Shown here: positions 55,326-63,142 of the stretch, piece by piece | Layout of the letters: each line of letters begins with the position of its first letter | Position numbering within the stretch: position 1 is the stretch's first letter | Assembly: GCF_035917275.1 (NCBI RefSeq) | Contig: NZ_CP108508.1 | Location: 2,232,001-2,296,000 of the forward strand | Source: Streptomyces sp. NBC_01237 | GTDB taxonomy: Bacteria > Actinomycetota > Actinomycetes > Streptomycetales > Streptomycetaceae | Reading direction: 5' to 3' | DNA length: 64,000 bases | Notes under the pieces: model-generated | Databases searched by the model: none | What the model was told of the DNA's origin: nothing | Seen by the model: only the letters and a program-made list of their open reading frames with translations | Position numbers and translations under genes: made by a program

Positions 55326-56096
55326 CTACGCGCCGGACCGTTCCGTTCCCTCGTCGTCCGCCCCGTGTCCCTGCTTCTGCGCGCGCTTGACGGCCTCGGC
55401 CCGTCGTTTGGCCTCGTCGGCGATCCGGCGCTTGGCCGCGGTGGCGTAGATGTCCACGTACTCCTGGCCGGAGAGCTTCATGATCTCGTACATGACCTCG
55501 TCGGTCACCGAACGCAGGATGAAGCGGTCTCCGTCCATGCCCTGGTAGCGGCTGAAGTCGAGCGGCTTGCCGATCCGGATGCCGGGGCGCATCAGCTTGG
55601 GCATCACCTGGCCGGGGGGCTGGATCTTCTCCGTGTCGATCATCGCGACCGGGATGACGGGCGCTCCGGTGGCCAGGGCCACCCGCGCGAGACCGCCGGG
55701 CTTGCCCCGGTAGAGCCGGCCGTCGGGCGACCGGGTGCCCTCCGGGTAGATACCGAAGAGGCCGCCGCTCTCGATGACCTGGATGCCTGCCCTGATGGCC
55801 GCCTCGCCGGCGCCCCTGGCACCGGAGCGGTCGACCGGGAGCTGCCCGACGCCCTTGAAGAAGGCGGCGGTGAGCTTGCCCTTCACGCCGGGCGCGGTGA
55901 AGTACTCGGCCTTCGCGATGAAGGTGACCTTGCGGTCCAGGACGGCCGGCAGGAAGAACGAGTCGGAGAACGACAGATGGTTGCTCGCGAGAATCGCCGG
56001 CCCCTGCTCGGGGATGTTCTCCAGGCCCTCCACCCACGGCCTGAAAGCGAGCTTCAGAGACCCGCCGATGGAGAACTTCATTGCGCCGTAGATCAA
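55326..56096 (-). CDS. 1-acyl-sn-glycerol-3-phosphate acyltransferase (PlsC family)
   Basis: Membrane-associated acyltransferase (256 aa) of phospholipid synthesis. Motif I is SNHLSFSDSFFLP (HX4D), motif III GIYPEGTRSPDGRLYRGKPG, motif IV VIPVAMIDTEKI. The tail is Lys/Arg/Glu/Ala-rich. The start is a TTG at 56096, since AGGAGG lies 8 nt before it; the first ATG is five codons in. In M. tuberculosis the syntenic gene is Rv2182c. It lies 28 bases upstream of the sensor kinase gene on the same strand. Confidence 0.92.
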   Translation of the reverse strand: MIYGAMKFSIGGSLKLAFRPWVEGLENIPEQGPAILASNHLSFSDSFFLPAVLDRKVTFIAKAEYFTAPGVKGKLTAAFFKGVGQLPVDRSGARGAGEAAIRAGIQVIESGGLFGIYPEGTRSPDGRLYRGKPGGLARVALATGAPVIPVAMIDTEKIQPPGQVMPKLMRPGIRIGKPLDFSRYQGMDGDRFILRSVTDEVMYEIMKLSGQEYVDIYATAAKRRIADEAKRRAEAVKRAQKQGHGADDEGTERSGA

Positions 56097-56303
56097 CTCG
56101 GGTGCCTCCTGTATGCGGTCGGTCAGACCTTAGCCTGTGGGGTCGCCCGCCCTCCCGCCCGGCACGGGGCGGTGGTTCCGGCCGGTGGCGGTGGTGCGGG
56201 CGGTGACGACCCTGGTCGGTGTCAGCCCGGTCGCGTACGGTGAAGTAATCCTTCTCGCACTCCCCCTTGCACGCCCGCCCAGCCTCACGAACAGGAGACC
56301 TTG

Positions 56304-57083
56304 GTGCCGGTCCTCCCTGGAGCCGAGCCGTTCCGCCACGAGGGCGGAGAGGTCGGCGTCCTCCTCTGTCATGGATTCACCGGATCGCCGCAGTCACTGC
56401 GCCCCTGGGCCGACTATCTGGCCGGGCGCGGACTGACCGTCTCGCTGCCGCTGCTGCCCGGCCACGGCACCCGCTGGGAGGACATGGCGGTCACCGGCTG
56501 GCAGGACTGGTACGCGGAGGTGGACCGGGAGCTGCGGGCCCTGCGTGAGCGGTGCGGCCAGGTCTTCGTCTTCGGCCTCTCCATGGGCGGCGCGCTGACC
56601 CTGCGGCTCGCGGCGAAGCACGGGGACGCGATCAGTGGTCTGGTGCTCGTCAACCCGGCGAACAAGGTGCACGGCCTGTCCGCGTACGCCCTGCCGGTCG
56701 CCCGTCATCTGGTGCGTACGACGAAGGGCCTGGCCAGCGACATCGCGCTGGAGGGCAGCACGGAGGTCGGCTACGACCGGGTGCCGCTGCACGCGGCCCA
56801 TTCGGTGCGGAAGTTCTTCCGGCTGGTCGATGCCGAGCTGCCCCAGGTGACCCAGCCGATCGTGCTGCTGCACAGTCCGCAGGACCATGTGGTGCCGCCC
56901 GCCGACTCGGCCCGGATCCTCAGCCGGGTCTCCTCCACGGATGTCGAGGAGATCCTGCTGGAACAGAGCTACCACGTCGCGACGTTGGACCACGATGCGG
57001 AGCGGATCTTCGATGAGAGCTACCGGTTCATCGGCCGTCTCGCACCCAGCGTCGGGAAGAAGGGGAGCACGTCCGGTGGCTGA
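56304..57083 (+). CDS. Alpha/beta hydrolase, Est30-like carboxylesterase
   Basis: A 259-aa serine hydrolase. Nucleophile elbow FVFGLSMGGALTLRLA, oxyanion strand VLLCHGFTGSPQSLRPWADYLA, Asp in VLLHSPQDHVVPPADSARI, and His in EQSYHVATLDHDAERI complete the triad. Such enzymes resemble monoglyceride lipases or carboxylesterase Est30. GTG 56304 is 6 nt after AGGAG; a TTG one codon earlier is possible. Divergent from plsC, with which it may share lipid-related roles. The stop overlaps the next gene. Confidence 0.9.
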   Translation: MPVLPGAEPFRHEGGEVGVLLCHGFTGSPQSLRPWADYLAGRGLTVSLPLLPGHGTRWEDMAVTGWQDWYAEVDRELRALRERCGQVFVFGLSMGGALTLRLAAKHGDAISGLVLVNPANKVHGLSAYALPVARHLVRTTKGLASDIALEGSTEVGYDRVPLHAAHSVRKFFRLVDAELPQVTQPIVLLHSPQDHVVPPADSARILSRVSSTDVEEILLEQSYHVATLDHDAERIFDESYRFIGRLAPSVGKKGSTSGG

Positions 57084-57765
57084 GCAGGACGCGGAACGCA
57101 CAGGCAGCGAAGAGGAGCGTGAGCCGCGCCCCACGGAGAGCGCGGCCGTCCCCGGGGGCGCCGAGGCGCCCGAGGGGGCACGGAGCGGCGGGCCGGTCGA
57201 CGAGGACGCGGCGTGGGAGGCGATCGTCGCGGGGTACGGCGAGGAGCCGCCGGATCCGCCGGGCGCCAAGCCGTTCAAGTCCATCGAGGACCTGGCCCTG
57301 CTGGAGGACGACCAGCTCAATGTCCTGGGACCGGACGCGGGTCCCTCGGACGCGGCGGACAAGGGGTCGGGGAAGAGGCCCCCGAAGCCGCCGGAGAAGA
57401 AGTCGCTCGGCAGCTCGGTCGTCTTCGCCCCCGGCGTCGGCGGTCCCCGTGACTACGAGATGGCGGAGCCCAAGGACGGTGACATCGACGATCCGGACGA
57501 CGGCGAGGAGGGCCACTTCGTGCCCCCGGAGCCGCCGCCGCTGCCGGAGGCCGACGTCACGGCGAAGTTCGCGTGGCTCGCGGTCGTCGGCGGCCCGGTC
57601 CTGATGCTCCTCGCGGTGCTGCTGCAGTGGGAGATGACGTGGTGGCTCACCACGCTCTGCATCGGCGGTTTCCTGGGCGGCTTCGCGACGCTGGTGGCCC
57701 GGATGCCCCATGACGACGACGATGCCGACGGGCACGGCGATCCGGGGCGCGGCGCGGTGGTGTGA
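57076..57765 (+). CDS. Acidic protein with C-terminal two-helix membrane anchor, function unknown
   Basis: A 229-aa protein. The first ~160 residues are acidic and Pro-rich with little order, apart from a conserved-looking patch DEDAAWEAIVAGYGEEPPDPPGAKPFKSIEDLALLEDD and then FVPPEPPPLPEADVTAKFAW. Two closely spaced hydrophobic helices follow (LAVVGGPVLMLLAVLLQW, WWLTTLCIGGFLGGFATLVA), then an Asp/His-rich end. The GTG at 57076 has GGGGAG and overlaps the esterase stop by 8 bases, so the two are coupled. I recognise no named family. Confidence 0.8.
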   Translation: MAEQDAERTGSEEEREPRPTESAAVPGGAEAPEGARSGGPVDEDAAWEAIVAGYGEEPPDPPGAKPFKSIEDLALLEDDQLNVLGPDAGPSDAADKGSGKRPPKPPEKKSLGSSVVFAPGVGGPRDYEMAEPKDGDIDDPDDGEEGHFVPPEPPPLPEADVTAKFAWLAVVGGPVLMLLAVLLQWEMTWWLTTLCIGGFLGGFATLVARMPHDDDDADGHGDPGRGAVV

Positions 57766-57769
57766 GCCG

Positions 57770-57800
57770 CCGGGCGGTGCCGTGTCACGGCACCGCCCGG
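57770..57800. terminator. Perfect 15-bp inverted repeat between convergent genes
   Basis: Arms 57770-57784 and 57786-57800 are complementary around a single T. The repeat overlaps the last codons of the minus-strand nuclease-fold gene and begins 5 bases after the plus-strand stop, so it can terminate both. Confidence 0.75.
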
Positions 57801-58567
57801 CCGTCGTCGGACGCGGGCACCCGGAGCGCCGCCAGCAGTGGCAGATGGTCCGTGGCCGCCCGCAGGTCCGCCTCGCTGATGCCCGGCAGTCCCGCCGGGA
57901 CGCCGCACCCGAGGACCTCGATGCCCCGCGTCGCGAAGACCGCGTCGATGCGTCGGCGCGGGTCGTCCGGGGTGAAGGTGAGCTCGCCGCCCCACGGCGC
58001 CGTGGCCCAGCAGTCCTGCAGCCGCCCGGCGAGGCGCGTGAACGCCTTCCCCGTCGGTACGTCGTTGAGGTCGCCCGCCGCCACGGCGTGCGGCACGTCC
58101 ATCGTCTCCAGCCGCTGGAGGAGCAGCTCGCTCTGGGCCAGACGCTCCTCGCGCTGGAGGCTCAGATGACAGCTCAGCACGCCGATCCTGGTCCCGGCGA
58201 TCCGTACGACCGCCGTGGCGAAGCCCCTGCGGTGCAGCCCGGGGGTGCGCGGCAGCAGGACGTCCTCGGTGCGCTCCACCGTGACCCGCAGCGAGCACAG
58301 CAGCAGCGGCCCGGCCGCGGGGGCGCCGCCGCCGAGGACCACGAGACCGCTGCGTTTGGCGAGCCGGGCGGCCGCCTTGCGCCAGCGGAAGAAGCGCGGG
58401 GCCTCCTGGACGAACACCAGGTCGGGTTCGCAGGCGCGGATGACCCGGGCCAGTGCCGCGGTGTCGTCGCGCATCGAGCGGATGTTGTAGCTGAGCACGC
58501 GGACCACGGCCGAACCGTCCGGCTCGGTGCGGGAGTCGGGCAACGGCGTCAGGACCATGCGGGCCAC
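57785..58567 (-). CDS. Endonuclease/exonuclease/phosphatase family protein
   Basis: A 260-aa DNase I-fold phosphohydrolase. Motifs: VVRVLSYNIRSMRDDTAAL (Asn), PDLVFVQEAP (Glu), IGVLSCHLSLQREERLAQSELLL, AVAAGDLNDVPTGKAFTRL (Asp/Asn), RRRIDAVFATRGI and ATDHLPLLAALRV (His). The substrate (nucleic acid, phospholipid or inositol phosphate) cannot be told. The start is a GTG at 58567, with an ATG three codons on; neither has a clear ribosome-binding site. Downstream of glkA on the same strand, but two hairpins lie between. Confidence 0.88.
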   Translation of the reverse strand: MARMVLTPLPDSRTEPDGSAVVRVLSYNIRSMRDDTAALARVIRACEPDLVFVQEAPRFFRWRKAAARLAKRSGLVVLGGGAPAAGPLLLCSLRVTVERTEDVLLPRTPGLHRRGFATAVVRIAGTRIGVLSCHLSLQREERLAQSELLLQRLETMDVPHAVAAGDLNDVPTGKAFTRLAGRLQDCWATAPWGGELTFTPDDPRRRIDAVFATRGIEVLGCGVPAGLPGISEADLRAATDHLPLLAALRVPASDDGRAVP

Positions 58568-58574
58568 GATACGA

Positions 58575-58646
58575 CGGACGCCCGCCGCGGCCCCGAAGGG
58601 CGCGACGGGCGTCCGGTCAGTCCTGCGGAGCCGGTGGACCGGCTCC
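58575..58646 (-). terminator. Tandem hairpins after glkA
   Basis: GGAGCCGGT (58627-58635) / ACCGGCTCC (58638-58646) and, further downstream, CGGACGCCCG (58575-58584) / CGGGCGTCCG (58606-58615) are two perfect stems in the 94-base gap after the glkA stop. Together they should end glkA transcription. Confidence 0.65.
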
Positions 58647-58661
58647 CGCGCGGTCGGCCGC

Positions 58662-59603
58662 TCAGCCCTGGCGGGCCAGGTCGGCCGCGCCCACCAGACC
58701 GGCCTTGCCGCCCAGTTGGGCCGCGAGGACCTGGGCGTGCGGGCGCCACTCGCCGCCGATCAGCCAGCGCCGGAACGACTTGCGGATCGGGTCCAGGACG
58801 AGTTCGCCCTCGTCCGAGACGCCGCCGCCGACGATGAACGCGGACGGGTCGAAGAGCGAGGCGAGGTCGGCGAGTCCGGCGCCGGCCCAGCGGGCCAGCT
58901 CGCGGAACGAGTCGACGGCCACCGGGTCGCCCTGCCGGGCGGCCTCGCTGATGTGCTTGCCCTCGATGCCCTCCACGGTGCCGTCGCCGAGCGCGAGCAG
59001 GACGGCGGCGTTCTCCGGGGTGGCGTTGGCGCGCTGCCTGGCGTACCGGACGAGCGCGCGGCCGGAGGCGTACTGCTCCCAGCAGCCCTGGCTGCCGCAG
59101 CCGCAGAGCAGGCCGTCCGGGACGACCCGGATGTGGCCGAACTCGGCGGCCACGCCGAAGCGGCCGCGGCGCAGCTTGTTGCCGATGATGATGCCGCCGC
59201 CGAGGCCGGTGCCCAGCGTGATGCAGATGACGTCGTCGTGGCCCTGCCCGGCGCCGAAGCGGTATTCGCCCCAGGCCGCGGCGTTGGCGTCGTTCTCGAC
59301 GACGACCGGCAGGCCGACGCGCTGCTCGACCTTGTCCTTGAGCGGCTCGTGGCGCCAGTTGATGTTGGGCGCGAACAGCACGGTGGCGCGCTTGTCGTCG
59401 ACGTATCCGGCCGCACCGATGCCGACCGCCTCGACGTCGTGCCCCTCGCTCGCGCCGGCCACGGCCGAGCAGATCGCGTCGACGATGCCTTCGGCCGTCG
59501 GCGGGGTCGCCACCTTGAACGTCGAGAGGATCCGGCCCTCTTCGTCGACCACTCCAGCCGCGATCTTCGTGCCGCCGATATCGACGCCGATGGTGAGTCC
59601 CAT
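58662..59603 (-). CDS. glkA: ROK family glucokinase
   Basis: Phosphorylates glucose with ATP (313 aa) and, in Streptomyces, also mediates carbon catabolite repression. ATP loop: GVDIGGTKIAAGVV. Also seen are ENDANAAAWGEY (catalytic Asp105), TLGTGLGGGIIIGNKL, EFGHI, and the ROK zinc motif CGCGSQGCWEQY (Cys167, Cys169, Cys174). There is no N-terminal DNA-binding domain, so it is a kinase and not a ROK repressor. The ATG has GAGGG. It follows the small regulator-like gene known to sit before glkA in Streptomyces. Confidence 0.96.
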   Translation of the reverse strand: MGLTIGVDIGGTKIAAGVVDEEGRILSTFKVATPPTAEGIVDAICSAVAGASEGHDVEAVGIGAAGYVDDKRATVLFAPNINWRHEPLKDKVEQRVGLPVVVENDANAAAWGEYRFGAGQGHDDVICITLGTGLGGGIIIGNKLRRGRFGVAAEFGHIRVVPDGLLCGCGSQGCWEQYASGRALVRYARQRANATPENAAVLLALGDGTVEGIEGKHISEAARQGDPVAVDSFRELARWAGAGLADLASLFDPSAFIVGGGVSDEGELVLDPIRKSFRRWLIGGEWRPHAQVLAAQLGGKAGLVGAADLARQG

Positions 59604-59729
59604 GAATCCCTCAGTTTCGGTCGAGCCCCGCTACGGCCAACCGTACCCGAGGCGGGGGCCGGTCCGTCCGGCCGGTCCACCGGCCGGTACGCCCCGGTCG
59701 ACGCGTCCGGCCACTCCCTTCGGCCCGGG

Positions 59730-60209
59730 TCAGTCCAGGTCGATGTGTTCGCTCCCGGAGGGGCCCTCGTCCCTCGGGTCGGACGGGTCCTCGGCCGCCT
59801 TCTTCGACGTGCCGGCGGCACTGTCGGCGCCCCCGGCGCCCTCCGTGGACCGGGTCCAGCGGCTCTCCTGGCCCTCGACGGCCGAGCGGTAGGCGGCCAG
59901 CAGCTCGTTGCCCGCCGCCGCGAGGTGGTCGAAGAGGTCCGGGTTGCGCTCGATGACGGGCTCGACGGCCGTCTTCGCCTGCCGGATGACCTGCTGCACG
60001 GCACCCTGGGCCGCCACGCCGAGCAGCGGCGACTGGAGCGAGGCGACCTTGTCGGCCACGGCGTCGACCAGTCTGCGCAGTTCCTCGGCGGCGGAGCCGG
60101 GCGGCGGGCCGTACTCGGCGCGGCGGCGGGCCTTCTCGGCTGCCAGGTCCTCGGCGCAGGCATCGGCCCACGCGTCGCCGTCGACGGGACGATCGGTGGC
60201 TTCACTCAT
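59730..60209 (-). CDS. DUF5304-type protein upstream of glkA
   Basis: A 159-aa soluble, mainly helical protein: DAWADACAEDLAAEKARRRAEYGPPPG, then AAEELRRLVDAVADKVASLQSPLLGVAAQGAVQQVIRQAKTAVEPVIERNPDLFDHLAAAGNELLAAYRSAV, and an acidic Ser/Gly-rich tail. In S. coelicolor and S. peucetius the gene in this position (SCO2127) has been reported to stimulate glucose uptake and kinase activity; I apply that by synteny only. The ATG has AGGAG. 126 bases separate it from glkA, leaving room for a separate glkA promoter. Confidence 0.8.
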   Translation of the reverse strand: MSEATDRPVDGDAWADACAEDLAAEKARRRAEYGPPPGSAAEELRRLVDAVADKVASLQSPLLGVAAQGAVQQVIRQAKTAVEPVIERNPDLFDHLAAAGNELLAAYRSAVEGQESRWTRSTEGAGGADSAAGTSKKAAEDPSDPRDEGPSGSEHIDLD

Positions 60210-60292
60210 GGCGGACTCCTGCGACGCGGATTGTCGGCGACGGGCCGTACGGAACACGTACTACCGACGTTACCCGAACGGTGGTACGCCGT

Positions 60293-61492
60293 TCAGGAGG
60301 TGCGCGGCCAGAGGGCCGGGTCGGGGGTGAACCGGACACGCAGTACGCCGTCGCTGAGTGCCGCTCCCGCGACGGTGCAGCGCCGGAGTCCGGAGTCGAG
60401 GCGCAGGATCCGGTGGAACGGGCCGACGGTGAGCAGCAGTTCGTCGCCGCGGCGGACGAGCCGGAGATCGGTCTTGGCGGCTCCGGGCAGCGGCAGGCAC
60501 CAGACGAGCTCCCGGTCGCCGTCGCTCCCGGCGGGGGCTTCCTCGATCCACCAGGGGTGCTCCGCCCGGCCCGGTGTCCGGTCGTCCGGCCCGGTGAGGC
60601 CGAGGGCGTCGAGGTCGTCGAGGCCCCGCGGGTCGCGGCCGAGGTGGGGTGCCTCGCACACGGGGGTGCCGGGGGCCCAGTCGGCGCGCCAGTGGTCCAG
60701 GCACTTGTCCTGCTGGGCCGCGAGGTCGGCGAACCAGGGGTCGCAGGAGTGCCGGGGCAGCACCCGGGCGGCCACCAGGGCGTCGGCGCGCAGTCCGTGC
60801 AGGGCCAGGCCGGTACGGGCGGCGCGCAGGGCGTCCTCGGCGGCCGGGCCCGGTTCGGCGACCAGCCGGACCGTCGTCGCGCGGTCCTCGATCAGTGCCT
60901 GGACCGCGGCCAGCTCGGCGTCCTTGCGGGCGGCCGCCTCGTACAGCCACTGGGCGGGCATCGGGACCCCGGCGAGCTGGGCGAGCATCGGGCGCAGCGC
61001 GCGGGCGGCCTGCCGCTCCTGGGGCAGCAGGCGGCGCAGATAGCGGCGCAGCTGCTCCGGCAGGGCGAGGAGGGCGAGCGCCTCGCGCAGGGGTGGCAGG
61101 TCGACGACGAGGACGTCGTAGCCGCCCTCGGGTGACGCCCAGTCGCCCTCGGCCGCGCGGCGCAGGGTGTGCAGGAGGGCGAGCGGTGCGCTGCCGGGCA
61201 GCTCGGTGAGTTCCTCGCCGTCCAGCCGGTTGGCGCCGAGGAGGTCGAGGACGCCCGAGGCCCGGTCCTGGAGTTCGAGGAGTTCGCCGCGGAAGTGGGC
61301 GCCGGAGTCGATGCGGGCGCTGTGCAGGTGGTCGGTGACCTCGGTGGGTTCCGTACCGGTGGGGAAGGAGGGGATGGCGTCGGCGGAGATCAGGAGGGTG
61401 CGGCGGCCGCTGCGGGCGGCTGCCAGCGCGGTCGCCGCCGCGACGGTGGTACGGCCTGCGCCGCCGGAGCCGGTGACCAGGACCGTACGCAC
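60293..61492 (-). CDS. ArsA/GET3-like ATPase homologue with altered P-loop
   Basis: A 399-aa protein of the anion-transporting ATPase family. The nucleotide loop is GSGGAGRTT (residues 8-16) where active relatives have KGGVGKTT, so both the signature Lys and the P-loop Lys are replaced (Ser9, Arg14). DVLVVDLPPLREALALLALPEQLRRYLRR is the switch II/Walker B-like region. The C-terminus (LRLVRRGDELLLTVGPFHRILRLD) resembles the alpha-crystallin-like tail of actinobacterial ArsA homologues. In M. tuberculosis the syntenic gene is Rv2184c. GTG start 4 bases after the SRPBCC gene. The target is unknown. Confidence 0.85.
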   Translation of the reverse strand: MRTVLVTGSGGAGRTTVAAATALAAARSGRRTLLISADAIPSFPTGTEPTEVTDHLHSARIDSGAHFRGELLELQDRASGVLDLLGANRLDGEELTELPGSAPLALLHTLRRAAEGDWASPEGGYDVLVVDLPPLREALALLALPEQLRRYLRRLLPQERQAARALRPMLAQLAGVPMPAQWLYEAAARKDAELAAVQALIEDRATTVRLVAEPGPAAEDALRAARTGLALHGLRADALVAARVLPRHSCDPWFADLAAQQDKCLDHWRADWAPGTPVCEAPHLGRDPRGLDDLDALGLTGPDDRTPGRAEHPWWIEEAPAGSDGDRELVWCLPLPGAAKTDLRLVRRGDELLLTVGPFHRILRLDSGLRRCTVAGAALSDGVLRVRFTPDPALWPRTS

Positions 61493-61496
61493 CGGG

Positions 61497-61946
61497 TCAG
61501 CCCTGCGGGACGGACTCGACGCGCTTCTTCAGACCGGCCAGGGCGCGGTCGATGATGACCTTCTCCGCCTTGCGCTTGATCATGCCCAGGAGCGGGATCT
61601 TGACGTCGACCGCGAGCCGGTAGGTGACTTCGGTGCGGTCGCCGCCGCCGATGGGCGCCAGGGCGTACGTACCGTCCAGGGCCCGCAGCATCTGGGACTT
61701 CACCAGGCTCCAGCTGACCTCGTTCTCGCCGGTCCAGGTGTAGGCGAGGACATGGTCGTCCTTGATCGCTCCGGCGTCCAGGACCAGCCGGACCCGCTCG
61801 GCGCGGCCGCGGTCGTCGGTGGCCAGCACCTCGGCCTCCTTCACCTCGCCGGTCCACTCCGGGTAGCGGGCGAAGTCGGCGATCACACCCATGACGTCGG
61901 CCGGTGCCGCCTCGATCGTGATGCTCGAGCTGGTGTGTTCAGCCAT
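61497..61946 (-). CDS. SRPBCC family protein (polyketide cyclase/dehydrase-like)
   Basis: A 149-aa START-like barrel: SSSITIEAAPADVMGVIADFARYPEWTGEVKEAEVL at the N-terminus, YTWTGENEVSWSLVKS in the middle, and IPLLGMIKRKAEKVIIDRALAGLKKRVES as the long closing helix. These proteins bind hydrophobic ligands. In M. tuberculosis the syntenic homologue is Rv2185c (TB16.3). Immediate coupling to the ArsA-like gene, as in mycobacteria, suggests they act together. ATG start. Confidence 0.88.
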   Translation of the reverse strand: MAEHTSSSITIEAAPADVMGVIADFARYPEWTGEVKEAEVLATDDRGRAERVRLVLDAGAIKDDHVLAYTWTGENEVSWSLVKSQMLRALDGTYALAPIGGGDRTEVTYRLAVDVKIPLLGMIKRKAEKVIIDRALAGLKKRVESVPQG

Positions 61947-62053
61947 CGCCGTGGCCCTCCAGTGCGGTGTACCGGTCGCGTTCGGCAGGAGCCTGCCGGT
62001 TGCAGGCTATCGCGTGCCCGCCCCCGCCCCGTCCACGCCCCGGGCCGCCGGGT

Positions 62054-62863
62054 TCACCAGGTGAGGGCCCAGGGCTTCCCGGTCGAGGCGAAGTGCCCGA
62101 CGTTGACGCATTCGGTGACGCCGATCCGCATCCGGCGCACCAGGGGCTGGTGAACATGGCCGAAGAGCGCGTACCGGGGGCGGGTCCTGCGGATGGCGTC
62201 CAGGAGGGCCGGGCTGCCGCGTTCGAAGCGGCGCGCGACGGTGTCGTACGTCAGCTCCGGCACCTCGGGCGGGATGTGCGAGCAGAGCACGTCGACCGGG
62301 CCGAGCGCCTCGACCTTGGCGGCGTACTCCTCGTCACTGATCTCGTACGGGGTGTTCATCGGGGTCTTCAGCCCACCGCCGACGAAGCCGAAGACCCGGC
62401 CGCCGATCTCGACGCGCTCGCCGTCCAGGACGGTGGTGCCCGGGCCCGCGTACTCGGGCCAGAGGGAGGGGATGTCGACGTTGCCGTAGGTGGCGTACGT
62501 CGGGGTGGGGAAGGCCGCGAACAGGGCGGCGTACTGCTTGCGCACAGCACCGAGGATCGCGGTGTTGCGGTCCCGGCCGGCCCAGAGCTCGCGGCCGAAC
62601 TCGCGGGCCTCCTCGAAGCGCCGTGCGGTGCGCAGCTCGACGATGCGGTCCGCGTTCTCCTTCCCGAAGAGGTCGGGGAAGATGCCGCGCGAATGGTCGG
62701 CGTAGTCGAGGAAGAGGACCAGGTCACCCAGGCAGACCAGGGCGTCGGCGCCGTCTCCGGCGCGGGCCAGCGCTTCGGTGTTGCCGTGCACATCACTCAC
62801 CACGTGCACGCGCGTGGTGCGCCGCGCGCTGGTGCCCCGACCGTCCGGTTCGCTGCCTCGCAT
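62054..62863 (-). CDS. Metallophosphoesterase
   Basis: A 269-aa calcineurin-like phosphoesterase. Metal motifs: VHVVSDVHGN (Asp, His), VCLGDLVLFLDY, TYGNVDIPSLW (Asn, with Val-Asp where GNHE/GNCD is usual), VLCSHIPPEV and ALFGHVHQP. The start is ATG 62863, 7 nt after a TAGGGT that could be either a -10 box or, as AGGGTGG, the ribosome-binding site. The substrate is unknown. Divergent from the acyl-CoA ligase gene. Confidence 0.88.
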   Translation of the reverse strand: MRGSEPDGRGTSARRTTRVHVVSDVHGNTEALARAGDGADALVCLGDLVLFLDYADHSRGIFPDLFGKENADRIVELRTARRFEEAREFGRELWAGRDRNTAILGAVRKQYAALFAAFPTPTYATYGNVDIPSLWPEYAGPGTTVLDGERVEIGGRVFGFVGGGLKTPMNTPYEISDEEYAAKVEALGPVDVLCSHIPPEVPELTYDTVARRFERGSPALLDAIRRTRPRYALFGHVHQPLVRRMRIGVTECVNVGHFASTGKPWALTW

Positions 62864-62870
62864 GCGAGCC

Positions 62871-62876
62871 ACCCTA
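62871..62876 (-). promoter_or_regulatory. Possible -10 box of the phosphoesterase gene
   Basis: TAGGGT on the minus strand, 7 nt from the ATG. The overlapping AGGGTGG could instead be a Shine-Dalgarno, so the reading is ambiguous. Confidence 0.3.
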
Positions 62877-63142
62877 GGCCGCCCCCGGAGCCCTGGGTAG
62901 GGGCTGCCGGACCTGCGGTTACTTCCGAGTCGTGACACGGGTGGACTACTCTGCGCGAAAGGACCACCCATGTGTGTGATGCATAAGACATCTGGCCGGA
63001 ACCCCCTATCGGGAACCACGTACCGATGGGTAACGTCCGGGCAGTCCAGTCGTGCTCACCCCACGGAGCACCGCCAGTCTTGGACCGCAACCGGTGCGTC
63101 GCACGGAGCCGTGGCACCGGAGCCCGATGAGGAGCAGCAGTC

